Below are positions 43,761 to 53,108 of a stretch of DNA of 64,000 nucleotides, piece after piece; position 1 is the first letter of the stretch, and every line of letters starts with the position of its first letter. The DNA lies in assembly GCA_963677605.2 (NCBI GenBank), contig CAXXDX010000005.1:186001-250000 (forward strand), written 5' to 3'. The position numbers and the translations under genes were made by a program. The notes under the pieces are model-generated. The model saw only the letters and a list, made by a program, of their open reading frames with translations. It had not been told where the DNA came from and searched no databases. The stretch is from JAGLOK01 sp963677605 (GTDB lineage: Bacteria > Bacillota > Clostridia > Christensenellales > UMGS416).

Positions 43761-45332
43761 CTATTTGTCATGAATAACCGTAAGAAGCTCATCAATCATG
43801 TCAGCAACCGATATAAGTTTGTCGTAAAGACCGGCGAGATCAAACTGTGTGTCTTCCGGAAGCTCAAGAGTTTTATCGTTTTCATCATTGCTTTCAATTC
43901 CCATCATTTCTCGATAAGCCGAAAGTATTTGTTTAGTGCGTTCTTCTTCCCTGCCGGCTATGTCAACATGGTAACCGTATTCTATGATAAGCGGATGTTT
44001 AATACCATATTTTTTGCCATAATGCAGAGCAGAATAATAATTTTTGTTTTCATAATTTGTGCTCATCCGAATCCGCGTTTCCCATTGAGGCAGATTCATA
44101 TGCCGCGCAAGAGTTTCAGCCATCTTCTCATATAAAGGTTTGTATTCTTCATTTTCAAATGGATAAATTATAATAACATTCCCTGAGTTTGGCTCACCAC
44201 TTGAGTTAAGCGAAAAATTTGTGTGATTATACAATATTGTGTCGCACTGAGCTTCACGCCCGCGTTTTGCAATAATTGCCCATTTCAGTTTTTCCTCTTC
44301 AGGTTCAAGGTTTACAAATCCAAATTCACTTGCCATACTCTGAGACAAGTTGTGTACATACTTACCTTCAATATAGGCAGGATAGCCGTACTTTAAGGGA
44401 AGAACATTTTCATTTACTGCATGCCCGCCGCGCACACCGATTTTCCCGAGCTGTGTTTTTATATCCATTATATCGTCCTCATCTTTTTGTATCCCATCAG
44501 GAACATCGCCTCCCTGACTTCCCGAACCGTAATCAGCCTTAGCTTTTTCTTCGAAATCATCAATGTACAGCTTCTTCACAGCATCATAATAACGCTTGCT
44601 GCTGCGTTCCTCTTTGCCTTTTTTGTCAAGCTTGTCTTCTGCGAGATACTTAGCAGTTGTTTCATTACCGCCGTCCCAGCCGTGATAGTAGATTATGGCC
44701 GAATCCAATAGCAGGCCTTTCTTTTTCTTTTGAGCAATATACCACTTGCGCGAAAATGTCATTACAGAAAGTTCAACATTATATCTCCAGTCCCAAGCTG
44801 CGCGACGTGCCATGTCCTTGTCCGTCAGAACATCGCAGTATGCTGAGATGTTGCCCATTCCATACGCAAGACACCCCGCATTCATAGGATTCGGCACAGA
44901 CACACCGTCTACAACATGTCTGGAAAATAGCGGTATAATGTCATAATGTCTTTTACTGTCGTTATACTCAACGTCAACATCAATGAAAAACTGTCTCGGA
45001 AAATATCTGTCGTCACGGTCACCACTTTCATGTTTTGCAAGTGCAAGCCAGACTGATGCTATACGTTCCGGTGTAATATCATCCACAGTGAGATATCCGT
45101 CATCCGACAGCTGTAAACCCGTATCTTCATATGCTTCAAATTCCCAGTATTTCTTAACACATTCCAATACATATTCATATACATCTTCTATTGCATAGCT
45201 GTTTCCACGAGGCATTGATATACCCCATCTTTTTAGCTCTTCTACGGTTGGCTTTTTTGATATCAGCTCAAATCCATATTCCTTTATGTCCCCCGCAAGA
45301 CTCCTGCGTTCTGCCAATGGCTTAGGATACAT
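43761..45332 (-). CDS. phage endolysin with N-acetylmuramoyl-L-alanine amidase domain
   Basis: 523 residues. The C-terminal half (about 285-480) fits the zinc amidase Amidase_3: VRGGHAVNEN, the TILYNHTNFS zinc/active-site region and a LIIEYGYHVD segment. The N-terminal half (about 50-250), with LALAKHESGDRDDRY and a later FSRHV stretch, looks like a second lytic or binding unit, perhaps a transglycosylase-like fold. No signal peptide, so release depends on the holin encoded just upstream (1-bp overlap). Acts on host peptidoglycan at lysis. Confidence 0.85.
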   Translation of the reverse strand: MYPKPLAERRSLAGDIKEYGFELISKKPTVEELKRWGISMPRGNSYAIEDVYEYVLECVKKYWEFEAYEDTGLQLSDDGYLTVDDITPERIASVWLALAKHESGDRDDRYFPRQFFIDVDVEYNDSKRHYDIIPLFSRHVVDGVSVPNPMNAGCLAYGMGNISAYCDVLTDKDMARRAAWDWRYNVELSVMTFSRKWYIAQKKKKGLLLDSAIIYYHGWDGGNETTAKYLAEDKLDKKGKEERSSKRYYDAVKKLYIDDFEEKAKADYGSGSQGGDVPDGIQKDEDDIMDIKTQLGKIGVRGGHAVNENVLPLKYGYPAYIEGKYVHNLSQSMASEFGFVNLEPEEEKLKWAIIAKRGREAQCDTILYNHTNFSLNSSGEPNSGNVIIIYPFENEEYKPLYEKMAETLARHMNLPQWETRIRMSTNYENKNYYSALHYGKKYGIKHPLIIEYGYHVDIAGREEERTKQILSAYREMMGIESNDENDKTLELPEDTQFDLAGLYDKLISVADMIDELLTVIHDK

Positions 45333-45529
45333 CAGAAGTTCTCCGAGTCAGTAGGATTGTTAAGCACTCCGAATAACACAAGAAGCTGCAGCACGCTTGA
45401 TACAATTGTCTCAACCTGATCCGGCATAATGCCCCACTTCTCCCAAAGTCCCAAATATCCGATGATTGATAAGACTTGTGCTATAAGAGCCGCCCAAAAA
45501 ACTTTGCTTTTAAATCTTGATTGTGTCAT
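45332..45529 (-). CDS. phage holin, phi LC3 family
   Basis: 65 residues with one or two helices; the order is FKSKVFWAALIAQVLSIIGY, then a Trp/Gly turn, then VLQLLVLFGVLNNPT, which is the phi LC3 holin pattern. The GGAGG site fits the ATG at 45529 rather than the ATG 12 bp earlier. Forms membrane lesions that release the endolysin. Confidence 0.9.
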   Translation of the reverse strand: MTQSRFKSKVFWAALIAQVLSIIGYLGLWEKWGIMPDQVETIVSSVLQLLVLFGVLNNPTDSENF

Positions 45530-45557
45530 AATTTCCTCCATTTTTTTGTAATAAAAT

Positions 45558-45577
45558 AATCCCTGTAAAGGGATTTT
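45558..45577 (-). terminator. weak hairpin between XhlA-like and holin genes
   Basis: AATCCCT/AGGGATT hairpin with short T runs; it may reduce read-through into lysis genes. Confidence 0.45.
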
Positions 45578-45627
45578 GATAAGTTAGTAATTTAACGTTT
45601 TAAATGATTTATAATGTTTTCTGTTTT

Positions 45628-45909
45628 TCAGCTTATACTTTTAAGTGCTTCACTCACAATATATGCAACCGCAGCGCCAAGTACAAATGTCATGGTCTTG
45701 TCAAACCACCTCCCCTTGTTTTGCTCCAGCGAAGTAATCCTTGCATTAAAAGAACTGTGGTCTTCCTTGTTACAAAGGATATGTTCATTAAGCTTCTCTT
45801 CAGTGTTATCAAGCTTAACTGCAATCTTTTGTATCGCAGTATTTGTTTCATTTGCAAGCTCCAGCACACGTGTAAGCTTTTCATCTAAACGTAGTTCGTT
45901 GTCTGTCAT
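45628..45909 (-). CDS. XhlA-like phage membrane protein
   Basis: 93 residues. A coiled-coil N-terminal two-thirds and a C-terminal helix (about 72-92) are typical of XhlA/hemolysin-type proteins that cooperate with holin in lysis. TAAGGAG precedes the ATG. Between the receptor-binding gene and the holin gene. Confidence 0.8.
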   Translation of the reverse strand: MTDNELRLDEKLTRVLELANETNTAIQKIAVKLDNTEEKLNEHILCNKEDHSSFNARITSLEQNKGRWFDKTMTFVLGAAVAYIVSEALKSIS

Positions 45910-45919
45910 TTGGGTCTCC

Positions 45920-48900
45920 TTAACAGCCTAGGCTGTTGTTATATAGTTGTGTTATTTCGTAAGATGTTAGAGCTCTGGTATAGAATCTAAATTGGTCACC
46001 GCCTCCGTCAACTGAACTGGCCTCTGCAAAGTATCCTAAAAGTTTCTCGGCTCCGTCACCAGTAAAACTTCTTGCATTTGCAATAAAAGAATCAGTCCCA
46101 TCTAGTTGTCCGTTTATATAAACTTTGAGCCCTTCTGTTTTGCTTCGAACGAAAACAACATGATAGTATGTTGCTTCAGAAAGACTCATCGACGACTCTG
46201 CTTTATATGTTGTTGGAGTAGAATCAACCATATAAAGTCCAATTTTTCCACTTATTAAAGCAGTAAAAACCTGTCTTTCTGTCGCGTGAAAATAATATTG
46301 AGATAACGAAGAATCATTTGTATCAATAATCATAGATATACTAAAATCACTATCATAAATAGTCCCTCCAAAATTACTATTTGAAGTGCATAAATCATAT
46401 TTTCTTGTTGTGTTTTCAAGTTTATTTCCAATCACACCTTCACTATACACAGCACTATCTAGCGTAAAGTCAATATTGCCGGCGGTGTCGTATAGGGTAG
46501 TATTTAAAACTTCGTCTATAGTATATTCGTGTGTTAATCCCCCACCCTTAGCCATAGATTCATTTTTATAGTGTTCATAACTGTTTAGATATAAATCAGC
46601 GATTTCGTCACTTGTGAGAGAGCGTGAATAAAAACGTACATTATCGATTTTCCCATCCCAAAATCTATTTACAGAAGATAGTCGATGTTCACCAATATAT
46701 ATACCAATATCAGTCACAGGAATATCACTCGCAGATGTATCACTACTATCATCCACAGTAGAGCCGTTAATAAAAAGTTCTGTCTTGTTGTCAGAATAAA
46801 TATTAATAACGCAATGATACCAAGTATTTAATATTAATCCTGTTGCCCCTATACTTATAGTCGTACTGCCATTATATTTACCTACATTTAACGAACCTGA
46901 AGCAGAACTTTGAACATTGATATTGCAACCATTTCTATCACTAAGAAGTGTTCGAACAGTAGCCCCATCTCCCCATGAACTAGCACTAAACCAAAATTCG
47001 TATGTATATCCATTTCCAGCTGTTTTAACTGATGAGTTAAAACTTGATGGAGCCCCCAAATCAATATATGAACTGCTTCCATCAAACTCAGCACATTCTT
47101 TTGAGTTATATCCTAGTGAATTATAGCTCCCCCCAGTAACTGCCCCGTCTTGAGTCCCTTCTGAATCATAGGCGTTACTATTGAGCCTGTAATAATGAAC
47201 CAGGCTATTTGGTAATGACCCGTTCTCAACATAAGGCACCAGTCCGCTTTTAAAAAATTGTCTATTTGCGCTCGCCAAGGCTTCAATCTCTGTTTGTGTT
47301 AATGCATGGTCATACCATCTTGTTAACGCTATGTCACCAAGGTGAAATCTTGTTATTCCTCTATCGCTCCCAATGAACATTCCATTAGAGTAGCTTGTTG
47401 GGACGGTTGTGTTGCTATTTTCGGCTTCTTTTACTCCGTCAACCCAAATTTCCATAGAGTAGTCTGAATTTATAACTGCCACCACATGATACCAATTACC
47501 AATTGAGATTGTATCAAGAGCAGAAATGCCTATTACTCCTCCATTATAAATCCAGAAATAAATATATGAGCCACCACTCACCTCTAATATAGCGTACCAA
47601 CCGTTAAAATCACTTATAATTGTTCTTCGAGATGCGTCATCAACCTTAAACCATGCTTCATAAGAACAACCGTTTCCAGCTGTTTTTACCGTTCTGTCGA
47701 AATCAGATGGCGTTCCTAGAGAGATAGAGTCATCTCCATCGAAGTGGAAGGACTTTGTTGATGGAAAATCTTCATAAGCTACATTATTTGCTGTTCCATG
47801 ATTTGTTCCGACTGAGTCCTCTACGCTTTGATTAAGTTTATACTCGTGAACCAAGCTGCTTGGAAGAGAAGTTGGTTCTGTGAATTTATTAGTCAATCCC
47901 TTATAATAGTCCGCGCTGGCTAGGTACAGGTCTTCGATTTCTGTCGAATTTAAAGAGTGGTCGTACACACGAACGTTACCTATAGCCCCGTCCCAAAGTC
48001 TAGCAGCATCGTAACGTCCTCCAATGCTCATATTATAAACACTGGTATTATAAATTCCAGTTATCGATGCCTCGTCTTGTGATACACTGTCAATAAATAT
48101 TTCTAATGTATCGTCATTATAAAAATTTGCTACCATATGATACCACGAAGAAAGAGATAAACCAGTTGCATAAACTTCCCCATCTATTGCGTCTGTGAAT
48201 ATTTTAAAACTGATTGAGCCAGACGCTCCACTGCCTATACGCATGTTCATTCCATTTAAATCATATATGATTGATTTTAATCCACTTGTTTCATCTGTAC
48301 CCCACGTATCGGCTTTAAACCAACACTCATATGCACAACCATTTCCTGACATTTTAACTGTTCTATCAAAGTCAGATGGAGCACCTAAATCAACATAAGA
48401 GTTAGATCCATTAAATACTCCAACAAATTTCTCATCCTTTGAAGTATATGATATGCCAGTATCAGATCCATCATTCTTTCCAATAGTATCGCCTGAACTG
48501 TAATCTAGTTTATATTCGTTGACTACATCAGAAGGCCTGAAAACGGAGCCTGCCCATGCGCCATTTTTTTGAAGAAAACAGTGATAATAGTACTTTGTTC
48601 CATCAACCAATCCGTCAACTTCGTACCATTCATTATTGTCTAAATCACTGGTGTTCACCCAATATGAAGAACTTGAATCTGGGGTGTTTCCTATATTCGA
48701 ACCTTGAATACTTCTATAGCAATCGCCGTCATATATTACCCAATCGTTTTCTACATAAGTTGTAGAGGCATTGTAATATTTTATTAATCCTACTAAGATA
48801 CCAGAATTTATATCATCATTCTTATTCCAATATCCAGTTTCGGTATAATATTGATAAACAGAATCGTTAATTCCGTTTGTTAGATAAAGGCTTCTATCTT

Positions 48901-49786
48901 CATCACCAAATATTAATCCGCACCTAGTTGCACTGGTCTCACTACTAAAGGATAAGCTTATCCCCGTATATGATATTGTTGTTATATCCCATGCTGAAGC
49001 GAACTCATATTTATACATTGTTGTAGATGCATTTCCGACTGCCCATCCTATAGCTCCATCGCTCGAGATCGCAAAAGCACACATCTGAGTTAATCCAGCG
49101 CTAATATGCGCAGTCCTACCCGAGTAGCTTGCAGTTGAGATATCCCAAGCTGTTGATAGAGTGAATTGGTACACGTCATTAGGATCAGCTGTTTCATAGT
49201 TCGTTATATAAAGAGATAATCCATCAGGTTTAAATTGCATATTCGCACTATCAGTACATTGTGATGCGACACTAAACGATTTACTTGTATAGCTAGCAGT
49301 ACTTATATCCCAAGGAGTTGACAAAGTAAACTGATAGATAGTATCATTTGTCCATCCTATAGTATATAACTTAGTTCCATCTGTACTAATTTCAAAGGTT
49401 CTTGTATTTGTGTCGTATCCTCCGACATAGAATGATTTACTAGCATAAGTGGCCGTGTCTATGTCCCAAGCTACACTTAAGGAATATTGATATATTGTTT
49501 TATTTACTTGTCCCAGTACATATATTTTCATTCCGTCAGAAGAAAAAATTGAGACAAGAGGACTTTCATCCTGTGAAGTCGTCGATAGTGATTTACCAGA
49601 GTATCCATTTCCACCTTGTTTTCTTCTTATCTGTATATTGTCAGTATCTTCCGCAGGCCTGATTTTCAGCCTGTTTGTTCCTGAAACTCCGGGAACAGCA
49701 AAGAAAGTTCTCATATCTGCATTGTATTCAGTGTTTACTATACTGTTACCTATAACTCCATATCTTGGAGCCAACATGTGTCCCAT
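45920..49786 (-). CDS. giant phage receptor-binding protein: beta-propeller plus four LamG domains
   Basis: 1288 residues. Residues about 50-320 form four to five propeller-like repeats with a recurring W-D-I-x-T-A-x-Y unit. A short chitin-binding-like stretch (about 330-375, YYNASTTYVENDWVIYDGDC) and a linker follow. Four concanavalin-like LamG domains fill about 425-640, 645-865, 870-1080 and 1085-1288, each opening with an H/N-E/Y-Y-x-L/I motif and containing E-x-WF or equivalent and W/Y-Y-H-x-V. The first three share a near-identical LGAPSDFDRTVK-type segment. Probably binds surface glycans of the host. Confidence 0.85.
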   Translation of the reverse strand: MGHMLAPRYGVIGNSIVNTEYNADMRTFFAVPGVSGTNRLKIRPAEDTDNIQIRRKQGGNGYSGKSLSTTSQDESPLVSIFSSDGMKIYVLGQVNKTIYQYSLSVAWDIDTATYASKSFYVGGYDTNTRTFEISTDGTKLYTIGWTNDTIYQFTLSTPWDISTASYTSKSFSVASQCTDSANMQFKPDGLSLYITNYETADPNDVYQFTLSTAWDISTASYSGRTAHISAGLTQMCAFAISSDGAIGWAVGNASTTMYKYEFASAWDITTISYTGISLSFSSETSATRCGLIFGDEDRSLYLTNGINDSVYQYYTETGYWNKNDDINSGILVGLIKYYNASTTYVENDWVIYDGDCYRSIQGSNIGNTPDSSSSYWVNTSDLDNNEWYEVDGLVDGTKYYYHCFLQKNGAWAGSVFRPSDVVNEYKLDYSSGDTIGKNDGSDTGISYTSKDEKFVGVFNGSNSYVDLGAPSDFDRTVKMSGNGCAYECWFKADTWGTDETSGLKSIIYDLNGMNMRIGSGASGSISFKIFTDAIDGEVYATGLSLSSWYHMVANFYNDDTLEIFIDSVSQDEASITGIYNTSVYNMSIGGRYDAARLWDGAIGNVRVYDHSLNSTEIEDLYLASADYYKGLTNKFTEPTSLPSSLVHEYKLNQSVEDSVGTNHGTANNVAYEDFPSTKSFHFDGDDSISLGTPSDFDRTVKTAGNGCSYEAWFKVDDASRRTIISDFNGWYAILEVSGGSYIYFWIYNGGVIGISALDTISIGNWYHVVAVINSDYSMEIWVDGVKEAENSNTTVPTSYSNGMFIGSDRGITRFHLGDIALTRWYDHALTQTEIEALASANRQFFKSGLVPYVENGSLPNSLVHYYRLNSNAYDSEGTQDGAVTGGSYNSLGYNSKECAEFDGSSSYIDLGAPSSFNSSVKTAGNGYTYEFWFSASSWGDGATVRTLLSDRNGCNINVQSSASGSLNVGKYNGSTTISIGATGLILNTWYHCVINIYSDNKTELFINGSTVDDSSDTSASDIPVTDIGIYIGEHRLSSVNRFWDGKIDNVRFYSRSLTSDEIADLYLNSYEHYKNESMAKGGGLTHEYTIDEVLNTTLYDTAGNIDFTLDSAVYSEGVIGNKLENTTRKYDLCTSNSNFGGTIYDSDFSISMIIDTNDSSLSQYYFHATERQVFTALISGKIGLYMVDSTPTTYKAESSMSLSEATYYHVVFVRSKTEGLKVYINGQLDGTDSFIANARSFTGDGAEKLLGYFAEASSVDGGGDQFRFYTRALTSYEITQLYNNSLGC

Positions 49787-49795
49787 ACTAACCTC

Positions 49796-50608
49796 CTAGA
49801 ATGTTAAAGAGCCAAGTGCATACCACTCATCAGTTCCAACCTTGCGCAATGTGAATCCGGTATACTGTCCGGATGACTTAAGTCCGGATGAGTTATAAAT
49901 CGTAACGCCTGTTGCAGCATTCATCTCCACAGTTCCTGCTCCATGCTGTACAAACACAATCTCAGTATTTATTGGAAACTCAACATCTGAATTAAGCGGA
50001 ATAGTGACACTAATCTCCGAAGTACTGTTTACCCTTATAAACTTGTGCATATTAGTAAGTTCAAGTGTCCAGCTTGAAGTTTTCTCAATAGTTTCGGACT
50101 GCGAATTAATACATGGAATTCTTTCATCAGTTATTGTAAGAGAAGAAGATTCTCCCGTTACATGCACTGTAGCAAGAGGCATATCATAGATATGATCTGT
50201 CTTTAAATCCTGCTGTGTCAATTGCGGAACCTGAGGATTACTTGCATCTTTGTTTCCTTTTATTACTTCAGCACTTATCTTAAGTTCCTGTGTATTTCTA
50301 TCAAGCCTTAGTACTACCCTATCTATCCTTTCAAAACCCGACTCTTCAGATTCTATTTGCAGAAAATAGCTGTCACTATCGTTAATAAACCACCAACCTG
50401 CAGGCTCTCCTACCCATGCTGCTCCTGAACCGATATTAACTTCCATAGTCTGTCCGACTTGTGCCACCAATAGCTCTGCACCATATCCCGGTACATATCC
50501 CTGGCTGCAAGTGATAAGCGAAAGCATCCTCGCAAAGTCTAAGTCCTGATACTTTTTTTTAGTTTCTTCAGTAGTTCCGCTGTTAAAAAATCCTCCGTAT
50601 TGAGCCAT
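49796..50608 (-). CDS. phage baseplate/tail fibre protein
   Basis: 270 residues. The N-terminal 110 residues (GFFNSGTTEETKKKYQDLDF) and the IGSGAAWVGEPAGWWF block match the paralogue at 51203-51973 and are typical of Firmicutes tail-tip proteins; the C-terminal 90 residues form a beta-rich tip repeat (SVTIPLNSDVEFP-type). GCGAGG precedes the ATG. It probably joins the lectin-rich protein to the baseplate. Confidence 0.8.
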   Translation of the reverse strand: MAQYGGFFNSGTTEETKKKYQDLDFARMLSLITCSQGYVPGYGAELLVAQVGQTMEVNIGSGAAWVGEPAGWWFINDSDSYFLQIESEESGFERIDRVVLRLDRNTQELKISAEVIKGNKDASNPQVPQLTQQDLKTDHIYDMPLATVHVTGESSSLTITDERIPCINSQSETIEKTSSWTLELTNMHKFIRVNSTSEISVTIPLNSDVEFPINTEIVFVQHGAGTVEMNAATGVTIYNSSGLKSSGQYTGFTLRKVGTDEWYALGSLTF

Positions 50609-50621
50609 AATAAACCTCGCT

Positions 50622-51206
50622 TTATAATTTTACTTTATCTATTTTGCAGCCGCTCCATCCGCTTGGCACAACTGCCCCGTTTTCAAAATCCCATACATAC
50701 TTTGTTGTTGAATTAACATCATATACTTCAACTTTTCTGAAGTATGCATTCACACCTTCCGAGAACAAATAATGCTGATACGGAATGTCGCCCTGTGTCA
50801 TCCAGTTTGCACATGATACAGAGCGTCCGGAATATCCTGCAACGCTGATGGAACCATAACTTCCGCCCAAACTGTCATATATTGAAACATTAATCCATTC
50901 ATTCAAAGGAAACTGATATGCAGAACAGGGACTTGCCACATATCCCAAGTCATCGCTTCTGATTAAATAATTCTGACCGTGCAAAAGCCAGTGAATCTCA
51001 TTTTCGCTGCTTGAATTGTTTGCATCTTTTGACATATAAAAATATCCTGATGGCTGTGTCAGGAACTTCACAAACATTTTTATTTTGCCGATAGCCCAAT
51101 TACCTCCGGGCCACTTGTAGTAGCTTCCTCCGGAAGCGCTCATAACCCGTACTTTTTCGCCAACCTGAGCAATAGTTCCATAGTTTGTTGTTATCATATT
51201 GCTCAT
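50622..51206 (-). CDS. phage tail-tip protein, probable receptor binding
   Basis: 194 residues rich in Tyr, Ser, Gly and Trp with alternating beta strands; no helical segment. The ATG at 51206 overlaps the stop of the upstream gene (ATGA), which I prefer over a longer frame. Position between two tail-fibre paralogues supports a tail-tip role; the family is not recognised. Confidence 0.7.
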   Translation of the reverse strand: MSNMITTNYGTIAQVGEKVRVMSASGGSYYKWPGGNWAIGKIKMFVKFLTQPSGYFYMSKDANNSSSENEIHWLLHGQNYLIRSDDLGYVASPCSAYQFPLNEWINVSIYDSLGGSYGSISVAGYSGRSVSCANWMTQGDIPYQHYLFSEGVNAYFRKVEVYDVNSTTKYVWDFENGAVVPSGWSGCKIDKVKL

Positions 51207-51973
51207 GACGATAATGCTCCTACTGCAAACCATTCATTTTCCGCAATCTTTCTAAGTGTAAAGGCAGCATACTGACCATCCGACACATTCGCGCCATCAA
51301 GCGAGCGAAGCAAAACTCCGCTTGTCTCCGGTACTATAGTGACTGAATACCCTGTATACTGGCAAATAACAAATTCCGAGTTAATCGGCAATTCGCAGGT
51401 TGAATTCAAGGGAATAGTTACATTTATAGCCTGAGAATTTATACATTTAATAAATTTATTCATATCCGAGTGACACAACGTAAAAGATGCATCTTTTTCG
51501 GCGACTGAAGAGTTTGAACGTATACAAGGCACTCTTACGTCCTCTATATGAACATTTGTGTCATCGCCTGATACCGTAACTTTTGCAAGCGGAAGCTCGA
51601 ATATGTCAAGAGCCTTAGTTAATCCTTCTGATTCAAGCTTGCTTTCAGCAACAATATTCAGCACCGCAGTTCTATCCAGTTTTAATACTATAAAGTACGT
51701 TTTATTTTCTCCCGCTAAAAGTCCGGAAAAAGAAATCTTTACGGGCTCAGTGTTGAGATACCACCATCCTGCATGCTCTCCAAGCCATGCTGCTCCTGTT
51801 CCGATATATACAGCGCGTTCATTTTCAACATTTGTAACCTTAAGTTCGTCACTGTAGTTGGGGACATAACCGCTCTGTCCGGTGCACAGAGACATCATTT
51901 GTGCAAAATCCAGATCCTGATATTTTCTTTCAATAGTTTCAGTGCTGTTAAAAAGACCGCTATACTGTGCCAT
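51203..51973 (-). CDS. phage baseplate/tail fibre protein, paralogue
   Basis: 256 residues. Collinear with 49796-50608, sharing QYSGLFNSTETIERKYQDLD, GYVPNYSDEL and the IGTGAAWLGEHAGWWY block, so the two arose by duplication. The C-terminal tip diverges more. AGAGAG precedes the ATG. Confidence 0.78.
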   Translation of the reverse strand: MAQYSGLFNSTETIERKYQDLDFAQMMSLCTGQSGYVPNYSDELKVTNVENERAVYIGTGAAWLGEHAGWWYLNTEPVKISFSGLLAGENKTYFIVLKLDRTAVLNIVAESKLESEGLTKALDIFELPLAKVTVSGDDTNVHIEDVRVPCIRSNSSVAEKDASFTLCHSDMNKFIKCINSQAINVTIPLNSTCELPINSEFVICQYTGYSVTIVPETSGVLLRSLDGANVSDGQYAAFTLRKIAENEWFAVGALSS

Positions 51974-51988
51974 TTTATTTCTCTCTTT

Positions 51989-53107
51989 CTATTTTAAATA
52001 TTCCTTTTCCAAAGGCGCAATTTTTTCTTTGAATATCTTAGCAATGTCAGGCTTTGCTCCGCCGAAGTCAACTGTCTTTACAGCAGGATTCTGACCCGAA
52101 TATTTATACTCAATCGCGCAAACTCGTATGTTTTGATATTCACCTTTTCTATAGTCAAGAAATGTTACCAAGTCTCCAAGCTCATAATCCGGCTCGCCTC
52201 TTCCCATAGTGCTGCTTATAGTCATCGCTCCTGCTTTATTGTTAAGTACAGTCTGCGCATTGTTTATTAAATCCTCAGTAAGACATGTAGTTTTATCAAC
52301 CACTATTTCTTCCGATCTTTCAATACCTTCTGGAATATTCTCGGTAGGTAGTGTAATAAAGTTTCTTTCCGCACCTTCATACCAGTCTCCTGAGTACACA
52401 AAATTTACCGCAGATGATTCGTCTCTATAAATATTGTTTTGAATTGCAGATCCAAGTTTTAGTGAAAATACCGCAGGAGGATTCTGTGTTTGATCTATTG
52501 TTCTGTCTAAACCCTTATATACCTCAAACTGCGCAGTCTTTGTGTCAAGGTTTGCTACACTTCTAAGGCCAAGCTCATCCAGCGGCAAAAGTTTGACATA
52601 AATATCATATGCAAGACTGTAATTTACTGTTTCATAGCTGCGCTCGGTGCCAATGCCTTTTTCTGTAGCAAGAGTAAATATATCTATCTTTCTTTTTATA
52701 TCAGTAGGATTCGTTATACATCTGTCTATCAATTCATAAATAATATTTTCAGTAGTGCACTCTGCAAATTCATTCTTAGCCATGCCTTCCGGTGCAAGAC
52801 ACACTCTGCGCCTAATAATATCCTTAAGCTCAAACCCTGTCGCTGTTACAACTTCACCCATCTTGTTTGTTGAACGGTTAACGCTAACAGTTTCTATTAG
52901 ACCGCATCTTTTGTCATCCAAATAGATTATTCTTCCCGGTATCAGTTCTTCAGCACTCAGCTGGTTAAGGTTTACGTTTAACGCAAATTCGCCATAACCA
53001 TAATAATTTGTTTTAAAAATCAGTGTATTAAATCCCGAAAGCACAGAAATCTGAGATAACGTATTATCCAGTATCAGTATATTTTTAACCGTTATTTCGT
53101 TTTTCAT
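51989..53107 (-). CDS. Gp37-like siphovirus tail protein
   Basis: About 372 residues. The opening ILDNTLSQISVLSGFNTLIF and the C-terminal YELGDLVTFLDYRKGEYQN match the Siphovirus ReqiPepy6 Gp37-like family, a tail-associated hub protein next to Dit. I chose the ATG at 53107 with the GTAGGTG site; a GTG 9 bp earlier is possible. Confidence 0.82.
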   Translation of the reverse strand: MKNEITVKNILILDNTLSQISVLSGFNTLIFKTNYYGYGEFALNVNLNQLSAEELIPGRIIYLDDKRCGLIETVSVNRSTNKMGEVVTATGFELKDIIRRRVCLAPEGMAKNEFAECTTENIIYELIDRCITNPTDIKRKIDIFTLATEKGIGTERSYETVNYSLAYDIYVKLLPLDELGLRSVANLDTKTAQFEVYKGLDRTIDQTQNPPAVFSLKLGSAIQNNIYRDESSAVNFVYSGDWYEGAERNFITLPTENIPEGIERSEEIVVDKTTCLTEDLINNAQTVLNNKAGAMTISSTMGRGEPDYELGDLVTFLDYRKGEYQNIRVCAIEYKYSGQNPAVKTVDFGGAKPDIAKIFKEKIAPLEKEYLK

Positions 53108-53108
53108 A

